Notes: generated by a model not told the origin, from the sequence alone. A DNA stretch of 64,000 nt from Morinoia aosen (GCA_030386875.1 CM059558.1:3915501-3979500); one strand, 5' to 3'. Shown: positions 45,640 through 57,224, numbered from the stretch's first letter. Numbers and translations: made by a program.

Positions 45640-46099
45640 CGTCATGAACCCTACGTTCCCATAAGTCATTACTGAATGATTTCTTCCTCCTTCCTCTCGT
45701 AAAACCACTTTTTACAATTAAACAGGCCTAAACTATCTTATCTTATCTGATGTAATCTAAGGCCTCAGTTGCGTTGTTGTCGGTAAACTATATTTCCTTC
45801 CTGACACTGCATTCTTCATTTAGCGTGCTATTCTGCGCGAATTTTGGTAAATTGTGAGGTGTCTTTTTCGACTGAAATTATAACTTTCTTTCAGTTGCTG
45901 AGTGACTTTTCAGAATGACGCATGAAAATTAGCTGTTCACATGCTATTTCGTAGTGTTTCTTGTCGCATCCTTGTGACATTTGTCAGACTTGCACTGCGG
46001 ATTCTTTTTCTTCGCCTAAATTCCAGGGTTAAAGGTCACATTCTTGAATTGTTTCGTGTTCTTTGTTTGTGTTTGTAAGAAAATGTTCATGTTTTATGT
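45640..46099. other. Non-coding
   Basis: No gene or repeat recognised. Confidence 0.5.
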
Positions 46100-47400
46100 C
46101 AGTGGTTCCCAAACTAGGGTCCCCTGACCCTTGGGGATCACTGAGAATGTCCTAAGGGTCCGCGACACAATGAATAAAATTTACCCCAGACAAAATGTGT
46201 ATGTATTAAAAAATATGTACGTAAAAATATGTTTTTATATCTGCCATAATATTTTACTTTGGTTTGTTGGCTCATCCTTGCTACCAGTTTAACTGGAGCA
46301 CTGTGTTTAATTTTGGGGTGTGTGTTATGTTTTCCAGAATGTGTGTGATGGGTTTTTAGTATGTGTGAATATGTTGAAGAAAGCCCATGTATTGGTAGGT
46401 TTTTCTGTATCTTATTTTCAAATCAATATCATGAGCCTAATTTGAATTTATTACGACGTAGAGCAACTTCGATCCTTCCCCAGTCCAACTGTCACTATCG
46501 TGAGTCTTGTGACCGGAAGTGAGGCCTCAAGTCCATTTAGTCTCTGGCTCTCTGATCGGTCTGGCTGCTACACATTCGCATTGTACGCAGATGGCATTTG
46601 CGATATGTTATTGCTATTATACAAAAAATGACAGTATATCGGTAGTGAGTTATTGATAATAAACAAAACTGAATTTGGCTTTTTTGCCTAAATATCCTGT
46701 AACTGTAGGCTACTATGTTTCTTTTTAATTATCATTCATAGTCATTCATGCTTCATTTAATGCTCACAGACAGTATAAACTGAAGATGGAGAAGTATTTA
46801 AACTAAAATCGACTGATGAGCTTTCCACTGCTACTTCATCTAGATTCTAGACAAACTGAAGGAAGTAGTTTGGGTTCAAAGGAGAAAAAATCATAACTGG
46901 AGAGTATAATTCCTCATGTATTGCATACGGGTTTATCTTTGTGGTAAAAAAGTTAGAGTGGAGTACCCGAAGTGTGTTATCTGTCAAGAGATACTCTCCA
47001 ATGAAGGTGTGACACCATCGAAACTACAAAGACATTTACAACAAAATCATCCGAGGCCACAAAATCCATTGACTTCTTAAAACGACAAGAGTCTTCAGCA
47101 GCTAGCCAAGCAAATACATTCAAACAGAAATTCACACTTCCATACGGAACACCGAAAGCATCATTCTTAGATTCTTTTCATATTATTCATGGCAAAAAAT
47201 CCAACAATGAAAGGTGGACTTTTTGAAGTCCTTTGTCGCAAAATGGATGCTAATTTTCATGGCTTGCCGCTCCGCTCTGAGGTGCAATTGTTATCGCTTG
47301 GAGCAGTTTTGAATCGTGTATTTGCATTGCGGAGAGAATTAGCTGTTCGCTACTCCGCCTTTGGGTGGAGCTGGGAATTATGGCTGACTTCTCCCTTTCT
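46100..47400 (+). pseudogene. hAT element of the Charlie/Buster (ZBED5-like) type, remnant
   Basis: The left end cagtggttcccaaact (46100-46115) is the standard terminal repeat of this hAT group. At 46960-47170 the readings give VCQEILSNEGVTPSKLQRHL and the words QQNHPRPQN, a BED-type finger (C-x2-C…H-x5-H) as in ZBED5-like proteins, followed by FKQKFTLPYGTPKASFLD. At 47190-47345 come CRKMDANFHGLPLRSEVQLL and RVFALRRELAV, the segment near the catalytic core (usually TEVRWLSRGKVLxRVFELRxEL). Frame changes and a short total length mark it as decayed. The right end is not identified. Confidence 0.75.
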
Positions 47401-47493
47401 CTAACGGGGAGAAATTGCCGCGCAGCGCCGGGACTTGAACTCCCGACTCCTTCACGGGAGGGCACGCTCTTAACCACTCGGCCACGGTGACAA
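47395..47493 (-). mobile_element. SINE head, tRNA-Ser/Leu-like (family S2)
   Basis: On the minus strand: gtcaccgtggccgagtggtt (A-box region), then aagagcgtgc…, then gggagttcaagtcccggcgc (B-box), then gcggcaatttctccccg. It resembles a tRNA but continues into a SINE body and lacks a proper acceptor stem, so it is a SINE head. The same head with a family-S body is at 63240-63432. Confidence 0.8.
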
Positions 47494-49720
47494 CACCAGA
47501 TGATCCCCTTAGCAGCAATGACAATAGACTAGTTGTGATATAAATCTTTGTGGGCCCCATTAAGTTCTGCAACTGTTATGGCAATCCGCTGAAACCTTTT
47601 ACTCCGTTGAAATTTCATTTGAGTTTAAATTCTTACCCTAAACCTATTCTGAACTAGACGATTTGTTCAGCATGATAACATAACATGTGGAACAAATTTA
47701 AATGTTTCTTGGGTACTTGCGGGTAATGTCACCACTTGTTTAGGGAATAAGTGTTTTTAGGGAAAAATTGAAAATGTAATTTGTTTCATGAATAGTGAAT
47801 TGATTTTCTGGACCGTATGAATGGAATTTTCATATTAGAGAGTATCCGTGTTGATATATTTTTATTTCTAATGCAATCTATCGACTTTTCATACATATAC
47901 AATGAATCACTGGGACCTTCCTCTGCAGTTTTTGGAAGGTCCCAGAGATTCATTTTGGCCTGAAACCAAACAAAAATTAATGATAATATAAGTTAGTAAT
48001 AATTTCATTAAGCTAAAACATGAAAAGAAAACCATAAATTAAAAGTGGTGACAGATAACCAACAAGTACCATTTCTTGGTATCATCTGGACGAGCGCAGA
48101 CATTTTTTTTAAGGAAAAAATACAGAATTTCCCTAAACATCATTTCAACACGAAGGCCAGCTAATAACTCTGCAAATTTTTGTCACGATTTGAAAATTGA
48201 AAAAATCTTGTGCCTCGTAGATAATTTTTCATCGTGGATAACACATAGGAATATTTTTGAGGGCAATGAAAACGTCCGCATTCAAAAATTACATTAAAGA
48301 CTGTAATTTATTTGGTTTATTTTAGAGCGGTTGCAATCATTATATGAATAGTATTGAAAATACTTCTTATATTTATAATATCGGATTAGAGTGTTATGTT
48401 CAGTTTTTGGTGGGGAATATTTCGTTAACATTCTTCGTCATTTGGGAACATAATTGTTATTTATCGTATCCACAATACAGCATGTTGTAATTTTGCCCTA
48501 TGTGATTACTGGAAGCATGGGATTGAATTTTGCCCTATGTTATTACTGTGAGCAGGGTGTTGAATTTTGCCCTATGTTATTACTGTGAGCAGGGTGTTGA
48601 ATTTTGCCCCATGATATTACCGAAAACGTAGAATTTTGTTCTACGTCATCACTGATGGCTCAGAGTTTTGCTCTATACTATTACATCACGTTTTTTATAT
48701 CCTACCCCCTTTTTCCGTTTTTCTTTATGACCAGAAAATCTGTTCACCGCGGTAAATGTGCTATGCTGGAGCCGGGATTTGAACCCGGATCTCTTTCGTT
48801 CTAAGTTATTCATATTTTTTACCTATAAATGATGAACAAAAGACGCTCCAAAAATTGTATTTATTTTATTGATAATATTGGTACAAAAACTGCACACGAG
48901 GAAAATTTCTACCTATTATAACTTTGTTGAAAGTTCACATTAAAACCAAAACCAAACCATTGAGGCATTATTTTACTCAATGAATGAAATTAGGCATTTT
49001 TCGCTAATTTAGAAAAAAGTTTTTAAAATATATCCTAGAATGAACGTAATTTTATATTATTCTTAACGCGTGATAATACATTTCAAGCACAATAACAAAT
49101 AGTTATTGAATATTAACAATGATCAATTTTTATTGGCCCAGCCATCAAAAATAGCAAAACGACAGCAGAAAGGTTGAGAAGCCCTGCTCTCAGCTGAGTA
49201 TCGCATGCGCTTTCGCGTCTATAAATCCACTCAATTAATCCTCCTCAGGTCGCACAGGTATGCAACTATCGTTTACAGCGTTTTGTACTGAATTTTATGT
49301 ACGCCGAAATAGCTTTCCGCTAGTGCAGAATTGTCATGTACGTTAAGTTAATTCTTTACTAATAAATTTAGATCGTACTCGGAGTATTTATTCCTTGATT
49401 GAAAAGAAGAGAAAGATAGTCATGAAACCACGTTACCGTCTTACCATTCATCGTAGTACCATATGATTCTTGATATTTATTCGATTATTATTTGCTCCTT
49501 TATGAGCTGGTGGCAGCGTAGCTATAAATCAATTAATATTATAATGAGGACATTGGAAAGTCTCGTCTAACTTTGATTACCCAGAATAAAATAATGTGGC
49601 ATGACCAAACGTCACGACGGCTAGAGGTATGCCAGTGAATGCGAGATCCTCAAGAGAGAACTACAACACCGGTTTATATCGGTGCTATGTAATCACCTTC
49701 CGAAATGTAGGGCTATAAAA
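47494..49720. other. AT-rich DNA with small repeats
   Basis: No gene. At 48765-48800 agccgggatttgaacccgga is a tRNA-like B-box remnant on the minus strand. The rest is low in information, with uniform AT-rich sequence. Confidence 0.5.
48480..48670 (+). repeat. Tandem repeat of about 46 bp, four copies
   Basis: Repeated gaattttgccctatgttatt with actgtgagcagggtgtt; outer copies are degenerate. Confidence 0.88.
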
Positions 49721-49729
49721 ATGAACCCA

Positions 49730-49945
49730 TGTATAAAAACGTTTACATTTAATAAGTACATATACATTAACGTTTATGTATAAATAAATACATAATATTT
49801 ACGTATAAATGAATACATATACATTACCGTTTAGGTATAATATATACATATATATTAACGTTTACGTATAAATAAATGCATATACACAAACGTCAACGTA
49901 AAAATATATACATATCAATTAATGCCAACGCATAAATAAGTGAAT
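49730..49945 (+). repeat. AT-rich tandem repeat of about 44 bp
   Basis: Alternating words catatacattaacgtttacg and tataaataaat recur about five times with drift. Confidence 0.75.
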
Positions 49946-49977
49946 AAATGACTATAAAATATGAGGGTATAACATAC

Positions 49978-50619
49978 CGGCGGAGGTGTAGGGGTAGGCA
50001 GGCGAGGGGTAGGGGGGTAGGGCCTCACAGCTCTGGGGGGCACCCCGTGATTGGTGGGCTCTTGAGTTCACACTCGTGGTTTCCCTCGACGACGAGGCCA
50101 CGCCCACGTGGGGTTGTGGGTAATAAACGTCTCCAGGGTACGGCATCGTAGCCAATTGGGGTGCCGAGCCACTGGATGGGGTGGGGCCAGCTACAAGAGG
50201 GGCGGAGCCGCTAGCCAATGCGTTGGGAAGGGAGGAGCCCCCAGCGGCAGATGAGGGGGCGCCAGACCCAGGAGGGGCGGAGCCACCAGCTAATGAGGTG
50301 GCGCCAGAACGAAGAGGGGCAGAGCCACCAATCAATGAAGTGGCGCCAGAACCAAAAGGGGCAGAGCCACCAGCCAATGAGGTGGCACCAGAACCAAGAG
50401 GGGCGGAGCCACCAGCCAATGAGGTGGTGCCAGAACCAAGAGTGGCGGAGCCACCAGCCAATGAGGTGGCGCCACTAGCCAATGAGGTGGTGCCAGAACC
50501 AAGAGGGACGGAGCCACCAGCCAATGAGAAGGTGCCAGAACCAAGAGGGGCGGAGCCACCAGCCAATGAGGTGGCGCCAGAACCAAGAGGGGCGGAGCAA
50601 CTAGCCAAAAAGATGGCGC
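49978..50619 (-). CDS. Candidate exon with 14-residue repeats, unknown product
   Basis: A minus-strand open stretch of 642 bp bounded by a good acceptor (gccctttctggggcag) and a good donor (cgccg/gtatgt). It encodes a 14-residue repeat, GGSAPLGSGATSLA, from the 42-bp DNA repeat. A less repetitive tail with MPYPGDVYYPQPHVGVASSS and LPPYPSPAYPYTSAG follows. Tyr/Pro-rich composition after the repeat looks protein-like, but the opposite strand is also open (EPRGAEPPANEVAP repeats) because 42 is a multiple of 3. It could be part of the same minus-strand gene as the exons at 56-57 and 62 kb. No known domain. Confidence 0.4.
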
Positions 50620-50620
50620 C
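50205..50620 (+). repeat. 42-bp GC-rich minisatellite, about 10 copies
   Basis: The unit contains ggggcggagccaccagccaa and tgaggtggcgccagaaccaa. Some copies carry point changes, and one half-unit insertion occurs near 50470. It lies within the candidate minus-strand exon. Confidence 0.95.
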
Positions 50621-51189
50621 TGCCCCAGAAAGGGCGGGCCCAGAGACGAAATTGGTGGGTTAGGTGGACGGGGTGGAGACAGGAGGCAGGGCTTGGGGAG
50701 TCTGTGCGGGCAACAGCTGTAAGTGAACATCGGAACTCTATTGGAACGTCATTAAGTCAATAGTTATAGCAATTTTTTATTGTACAAACACATATAGACA
50801 GGTTAATTAAAATAGCTTATATTGATATAATTACTAAGACATTACCGGGCGTGGAGTGCACAGAAGAGATCGAGCTGTTACCTGACATACTCACAAAAAA
50901 ATATATTAAATAAAATAATTTCCTTAAATTAACCTGACCGATACAACAGGGATCCGAAGAGAGGAAAGAGGGAGAGCACAGTTTTGTATGGACTCAAGGG
51001 AACGCGGAATCTATGCACAAGGTGCACAGGAACAGCTGAGAAGAACCAATAACGAAAAAAAATCAAAACTGAAAGAAGCAAAATGTGCTGGAATGAAAGA
51101 AGTCATATATATCAACAGCTGAGGGGACCCAACAGCATTCCCCTGGGGGTGCCTGTCCCCCACAACACAGGATGCACAAACCAACCTAG

Positions 51190-51905
51190 GCCTGTTTTAG
51201 GCCTACTGGAGGACACGGAGGTAGAAAACAGGTGAAATGGGGGTAGGCACGAGGGGGGACAGGGGGGAATGGGAGTAGGAACAGGGGGAAAGGGGGAGAA
51301 ATGGGGGTAGGAACAGGGGGGAATGGGGGGTAAGAGCAGGGGGAATGGGGGTAGGAACAGGGGGGAATGGGAGGTAGGAACAGGGGGGAATGGGGGTAGG
51401 AACAGGGGGGAAATTGGGGGTAGGAACAGGGTGGGGAAATGGGGGCAGGAACAGGGGGGGAATGGGGGGTAGGAACAGGGGGTAAAGGGGGAGAAATGGG
51501 GGGTAGTAACAGGGGAGAAATGGGGGGTAGTAACAGGGGAGAAATTGGGGTTAGGAAAAGGGTTGGGAAATGGGGGTAGGAACAGGGTGGGGAAATGAGG
51601 GGTAGGAACAGGGTGGGGAAATGGGGGATAGAAACAGGGTGGGGAAATAGGGGGTAGGAAAAGGGTGGGGAAATGGGTGTAGGAACATGGGGTAAATGGG
51701 GGTAGGAACAGAGAGGAAATGGGGGGTAGTAACAGAGAGGAAATGGTGGAAGAAACAGGAGGGAAAATGGGGGTAGGAACATGGAAAGTCGGGGAGTTAG
51801 CGGGAAGCGAAAAAGCAGGGATATGTGGGAGTAGGAAAAATGGACACAATAGAAAGAAATGAAATGGGGGGTAATGGGGGAGCGTAAAGGGGGGGAGGGG
51901 GCTTG
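51190..51905 (+). repeat. G-rich minisatellite with strong quadruplex potential
   Basis: Dozens of variants of tgggggtaggaacagggggg with gaaa spacers, units of about 20-35 bp. The plus strand is packed with runs of 3-8 G spaced a few bases apart, and the minus strand is C-rich. Long open frames rich in Pro/Ser/Phe on the minus strand are a by-product. Confidence 0.95.
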
Positions 51906-52055
51906 CAATATATGCCACAAAATACAATAAGTTCAATATAACACTACATACAGAATACTTTCACACACGAGCGTGTGTAAATCATACCCCATACGACGCA
52001 TTCAGGCCTATACTGAACACTAGAAATTTATGTTACTGCGAGCCTTTTAATTTAA

Positions 52056-53778
52056 GGACACGGTCAGGCGGAGACCAAAGTCCCTCGGTTCTCGACGGAT
52101 TTTTCTAAGATTTTCACCATCGGTATCAAATGATGCGGCATTTCTTTTCGAACTCATGTGTTTTTTTCGTGAATTTATAAAAAAATATGATTAAAAAAAG
52201 AACTGAAGAAGTGGGTGTTGCGGAAACGTGTCCATCGCCCAAAATTTTAAAGTTACAGAACAGGATAAAGGTATAAGTGCCGGGGTAGATAAACCAGGGT
52301 GGAGCTGAGTCGTTTTACTGTCACTTCGAGGTTGGTACAGATAACGCGGGTTAATAGCGACGGAATGCGGCGATTAAAGGTCCGCACCAGTATTTATAAG
52401 AGAACATTGCTGATACAGCGTGCGCATTGCGGACACCCGAATTGAGGACAACAGGAATTGAGGACAGGCAGCGGGGATAGGCAGCGTACACACATACATG
52501 CCTACACAAAGGTTTTCTATGTAGCTAATTGTCTTGTCTTGAGATCCGGTGGTAAGGTTTTCCGATAATTTGATTTTTTGAATTATAGGAAATTTTTTCC
52601 CCACAACCGGTCACTTTTTCTGTTATTTGGAATTATTTTCCTTTTAATTTTCAACATGATTTGAAATTCAAAAAGCTGTACCACCGCCTCTCTAGAATAT
52701 TTTGATCACTATCGATTGATACGCGATAGCCATGTGCTAGAGGTTCTGCCGCCGTGCGGCAGAGACCCGGGTTCGAAACTCGGCGCTGGCGGTGGCGATT
52801 TTCTCTGTTGGGTATAGGAGAAAAATTCCAGGAACAATACCCCACTCTACCCAGGTGTCTGAAATGGATACCGGTCTTGACCGGGGGAAAGCGTTCTGGC
52901 GTTAGGTATAAGGCATTTGAAAATCCAATGTACAAGATGATATGCATCAGGCTTGATTGGAAATAAAGCATCCGTAGATGCCTTCATTATTATTATTCAT
53001 TATATATTTGTACCTTCAAAACTGTGAGAGAAAGGCCTCTTCAAAGATCAAAAAGTTGTTTTCGGTAAAGCCATTTTTCTAATTTTTTTCTTATTTTCTT
53101 CGCATTATTTTTTTAACCAGGCATTGTTTTTCCAATAAATTTTACAACTAATACAGATCTTTTTAAGCTCTATCGATTGGTTTGTTTGCAATTCCTGTAC
53201 CTTCAAAACTGTGGGAAAGGATCCATATCAAAAAACTATGAATGCAAATTTCAGGAGACCAGTTTTTTTAAAGTTATTTTTAATAATTACAAACAAATTC
53301 TTTTTCAACTCTTTCGCTTGGTAGCTCTTTTTTAACCCTTTCTAGTGATATATTTGCCATTCTTGCACCTTCAAAACTGCAGGAGGCGATTATATGTTTA
53401 CACAACAGCTAATTAGCTGATGACTCAGAGCAGCCGGACTCGAAACAAACACTCAGTTACATCATCATAATTAACACAGAGTTAGAATGTTTCGTTTGAG
53501 TACTAAAGCATATCAAGCAGGGCCATGAATGAACTCTCTTGCTATTCACGTAGAGGAACGCCCAAAACTGATTCGTAATTAGGGAGGGAAGGGGGAAATC
53601 ACTCATACACTGGCGCGCCAAGGTCACGTTACTGCGCGTCTTCTACTCCGTCTAGGAGACGAACCAATGCAATTACGTGAGAGCGAATTATACCGTTGGA
53701 TGCGCAAGAAAATTCTCTATAAGATGAGTTTATAAACTGAAAACCTACCATTATCCAAATTCGACCCAGACCGTGCCC
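52056..53778. mobile_element. TTAA-type element, second and more decayed copy
   Basis: The left end ggacacggtcagg after ttaa (52052-52055) pairs with the right end cagaccgtgccc (to 53778) followed by ttca, a mutated TTAA. Internal words such as aagctctatcgattggtttg, ccttcaaaactgtgggaaag, gttagaatgtttcgtttgag and gcgcaagaaaattctctata match the 32620-33813 element in order. A SINE has inserted at 52720-53005. No coding region. Confidence 0.8.
52720..53005 (+). mobile_element. SINE family S, copy 4, near full length
   Basis: Most complete copy in the window: tRNA-like head with B-box gggttcgaaactcggcgctg (52770-52790), body gttgggtataggagaaaaat to ggcatttgaaaatccaatgt, tail aataaagcatccgtagatgc and (att)n. 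It lies inside the TTAA element. Confidence 0.93.
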
Positions 53779-53884
53779 TTCATCTGAACACCAAATACAT
53801 ACAAACCAAGAAATATATATAAATGATCTAATGCCCCTATGAATCTACGAAAAATAGTTTATTAATTCATGTTTCAAATTGTCT

Positions 53885-54245
53885 CGTCTATTTCATAATG
53901 TATTATATTTTTCATAATGTTTCGTCTTTTTCTTAATGTTTCGTCATTTCCGTAATGTTTCGTCTTTTTTTAATGTTTGTTTTTTTTTTCATTATGCTTC
54001 GTCTTTTTCTTGACGTTTCGTCATTTTCTTAATGATTCATCTTTCCTTAATGATGCATGTTTTTCAATGTTTCGTTTTTTCCTTAATGTTTCGTCTATTT
54101 CCTAATGTTTCGTTTTTTCCTTTGTTTCGTCTGTGTCTTAATGTTTCGCTTCTTTTCTTAATGTTCCGTCCTTTTCTTAATATTTCATCTTTTTCTAAAT
54201 GCTTTGTTGTTTTCTTTAAGTTTTGCTACTTTCAAAATGTTCTGT
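53885..54245 (+). repeat. Degenerate tandem repeat of about 20 bp
   Basis: Repeated taatgtttcgtctttttct with many substitutions, about 17 copies. Confidence 0.85.
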
Positions 54246-54860
54246 ACAGAAGGCCACGTATAACGAACGATAACTTATAGAACGATGTCTTGTTGGCAGG
54301 CCCACCATCGCGTGACCTTGACTTTCAATAACAAATTCACATGAGGAATAACACGGCAATTTTTTCAGAGTGAAATTATGCGTTATTTTCGTATTATTTC
54401 CATATGATATTCGTTATTTTATTGATAGCGAACACTGAAATTTGCAGTACTAACTCTAATTCAGAGTGACAGAAAATAACTTGGTTTAATTACGCCACCT
54501 TACCTATGAAATACCGTTATTCAATGACTGTTGGCATGTTATTTGTTGACAATAACAAGAAAATAGAGAACAGAACTTCCGTAGAATCAAATCATTTTAT
54601 AACCACACCGTAAATTAACAGCATCAGGAGCAAAATATCAAAACCAAACAGGATATTACGTTACAACCATCATTGTTCTCAAAAACCAAAATGAATTTCA
54701 TCACTAGGAGTAGGCATATCCAAACCAGGCCTACGGAGAACTGTCTACTCAAAACACTAGGCCTACCGAAAAAGTCCTTACAAAAAAAACACTAAGCCTC
54801 CCCACGGACATAACGTTAACTTGACCAACATTGGCCCACACACTCGCCCGACCTCCACCC
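54246..54860. other. Non-coding
   Basis: No gene recognised. AT-rich with A-rich runs. Confidence 0.45.
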
Positions 54861-55095
54861 CTTACCGACATGCATAGCACTCAGCTGCTATGGCAACTGC
54901 TGCGGCATCTGTTGTGGTTGTGGCATCTACTGCGGCAGTGGCATCTGCTGTGTGGCGGAGACGGCATCGGACAATGACAGGAGGCTGTGGCATTACTGCT
55001 TCAAGGCCGCCACTGTGGCGCTGTCCACCTGCCGGCATGCCACAATGTGGCCTGGCGAGTTAGTGGCGCCAATTTTGACTGGATTCTATTGTACC
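54861..55095. other. GC-rich island, possible exon
   Basis: Repeats of ggcatctgctgtggc type, then a plus-strand reading DNDRRLWHYCFKAATVALST with CRHATMWPGELVA. Composition stands out from its surroundings, but no splice pair is convincing and no domain is recognised. Confidence 0.3.
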
Positions 55096-55111
55096 CATTA
55101 GAATACGGTAA

Positions 55112-55708
55112 TACCCTGACATGTCGACGTGCGAATTCAATTCGTTCTGATGCCACGTCGTATGTTGAGTTATTCTTATGTTGGATCAATTAATTTTCAT
55201 AGGAATACATGTAATCATATTTAATTCGTTCCACAGCTCAAAAACCTACCTTCACTTTGCTTTACAATGGTTGAGATCGTAGACATGTTGCGGCCATGTT
55301 GCTTAGCTAGATAGCTCACACTCTCACCACGTTCATGGTTTTCTATGATTTCTTGCTCTAATTAAACTGAAAGCATTGTCTTCTTCCTTTTTTTCACCAC
55401 TACCAGCACACGCACTAGCTGTCTTGGGACCCATGATAATGAACAATGAAAGAACAAAAAAAATGACACTAATTATCACTAAGAAGAAAGAGCCGATCAC
55501 CAGAGATGAATACGGAGCAAAACACGACTGGGAACTGACCTCTCGGTCTGTCGTGAGTGTTGCCGCATTGCGGACTTAACCACGAAACTTCGACGTCGTA
55601 CGTTGAATTTTCCATCGGATATAGAGACGATAATTTGATCATCGAATTTCACATCGTATGTTGAAAAATTCGTACGTTAGAGCAAACGTATGTCGAAGTA
55701 TGAATGTA
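55112..55708 (-). mobile_element. pogo/Tigger-like element, deleted, inside a satellite
   Basis: The right end read inward (cattcatacttcgacatacg) and the left end (ataccctgacatgtcgacgt) are imperfect terminal repeats of the Tigger type next to TA. On the minus strand 55240-55400 encodes KRKKTM…LEQEIIENHERGESVSYLA and KQHGRNMSTISTIVKQ, the CENP-B-like helix-turn-helix that begins Tigger transposases. One stop lies before LEQE. The DDE domain is missing. The attgtacccattagaa satellite occurs on both sides. Confidence 0.75.
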
Positions 55709-56165
55709 GTAGGCTACCATTAGTTGATTCAATTGTACCTAAAAGAATAATTGTATTGTACCCACATTAGAATAATTGTATTCTATTGTACCTACCATTA
55801 GAATAATTACATTCGATTAGACCTACCAATAGAAGAATTGTATTTATATTACCTTTTTAAATTATACCTTTTATCTCTGTACCGAATCGGATTGTACCCA
55901 TTAGGAGAGTGTCCATTAGAATTATACCCATTGTAGGAAGTGTACCCATGAGAATTATACCCACTAAAAGAAGTGTACCCATTACGACAGCGCCCATTAG
56001 AATTACACCCATTACACGGATTGTAACCATTAGGACAGTGCCCATTAGAATAATACTCATTAGAAGGATTGTATTATTACCGTTAGGACTGTACTCATTT
56101 GAATTATACCCATTACAAAAGTGTACCCATTAGGACAATGCCCAAAAGCTTAGTACCTAAAGGGA
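55709..56165 (+). repeat. Degenerate satellite of about 17-21 bp
   Basis: Recurring attgtacccattagaat and gtgcccattaggacag words, about 20 units. A few units also lie left of the pogo element (55085-55112), so the element interrupts the array. Confidence 0.85.
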
Positions 56166-56461
56166 TTGTACCCTACAATGCAAAGCGCGCAGTCAGCTGA
56201 CCATAGACTCGCGCCAGGTGTCCTCCTAGTCTGCGCCGCCGTCAGGTGCGCCGCACCCTTTGGGGTCCTCGCGCTCCTTGGGATGGTCTTCGCTCCCTTA
56301 CGAGCGGTTTTCATACCCTTCGGGGTCTTCTGAGGAAACGGCACCCCATTTGGAGCCACCGTCGCACCCTTTGGAGTTATCTACTAAACATACGTCGTGC
56401 CCTTTGAGGTCCTACACCCTCCCAGTATTCCCCCACCAGGAGGCACTGTGACCTCACTCAC

Positions 56462-56590
56462 GATGGACGTTGGGTTCAATTTTGCCGCCCCTGAACCCAA
56501 GGCTTTCAGAGCGTCGGTGTCCTTCAAAATTTTCGTGAGCTTCGCGTGTTTGTGGGACAGCAAATGGTACTCCAGCCTCCAGCGCTCCCG
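56462..56590 (-). CDS. Candidate exon of an unknown minus-strand gene
   Basis: 129 bp, exactly 43 codons, bounded by cgttag and tccatc/gtgagt on the minus strand. It reads RERWRLEYHLLSHKHAKLTK, then ILKDTDALKALGSGAAKLNP, then TSI. Composition is that of a charged alpha helix, unlike the random frames around it. The same frame is open upstream to 56946 but for the single TAG that would be the acceptor. If that TAG is not a splice site it is a lone nonsense codon. No family recognised. Confidence 0.55.
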
Positions 56591-56946
56591 CTAACGGTAC
56601 AGCTGCACCAGCCTTGCTGGCGTCAATTCACTGGCGTTCCCGCTACTTTTTGTGCCCCTGGGGTCAGTGGTATTCCCGCTAGGTTCTCCGGAAATTGCTT
56701 CTTTTCGGTTGGTTCCAATGATATTGCCGAAATCTTTCCCGTTGCCACGCGATTTTTTGACCCTATTGGGACCCGAGTCAGAGGGATTCCCGCTACCTGA
56801 GCTGTTGCCGTCGTTCGTAGAGACGTTCACGCTAATACTAGAATCCTCTTGGGAGCTCAAAGAGGTTGGGCAAGAGGGTGTGTCCCTCCCCAACCCCGTT
56901 TCTAGCATTATTGGGAAGGAAAGCCCATTTGGGGCTTGTCCTATAC
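56591..56946 (-). CDS. Candidate Ser/Gly/Asn-rich exon, same frame as 56462-56590
   Basis: An open minus-strand stretch after tatattgtctgtcag. It reads GIGQAPNGLSFPIMLETGLG, then SISVNVSTNDGNSSGSGNPS, with GRGN/SGN-rich disordered sequence, then ELTPARLVQLYR just before the TAG. The helix-like end would flow straight into RERWRLEY of the next segment, which argues that the two were one coding stretch. Unknown product. Confidence 0.45.
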
Positions 56947-57224
56947 CTGACAGACAATATAGACTCAAATTAGCAATGCTCTGACGACTTGGCTTCATGT
57001 CTGGGCCAATTGAAGGCTTTTGCCCTATAAGCAGGCAGGGATTTGGGGTAAATTGGAGCTCCTGTTAGGACTTTTTGGTAAATTAGTCGATTTGCAGACC
57101 GTGATCGATTGGATTTTGGGGTAAATTGGAGTAAACGTTGGGACTTTGGGGCAAACTGGAGTTGTGGACGTTGATTAGGTTAGGTCTGACGTCCGACTGC
57201 TTCTCCACCCCTGCCTCCAGTCAC

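Noticed and set aside
47395-47493. tRNA-Ser/Leu gene
   Set aside because: A- and B-boxes are present, but the acceptor stem does not pair well and the same head is joined to a SINE body at 63240-63432.
48765-48800. tRNA gene suggested by a B-box
   Set aside because: Only the T-arm region is recognisable; no A-box or full cloverleaf.
49170-49186. Right end of the 46100 hAT remnant
   Set aside because: The sequence resembles the left end, but flanking 8-bp sequences do not match, so pairing cannot be claimed.
51112-51936. Two overlapping minus-strand frames of 244 and 274 codons rich in Pro, Ser and Phe
   Set aside because: Both come from the G-rich minisatellite. Equal openness in two frames argues against a protein.
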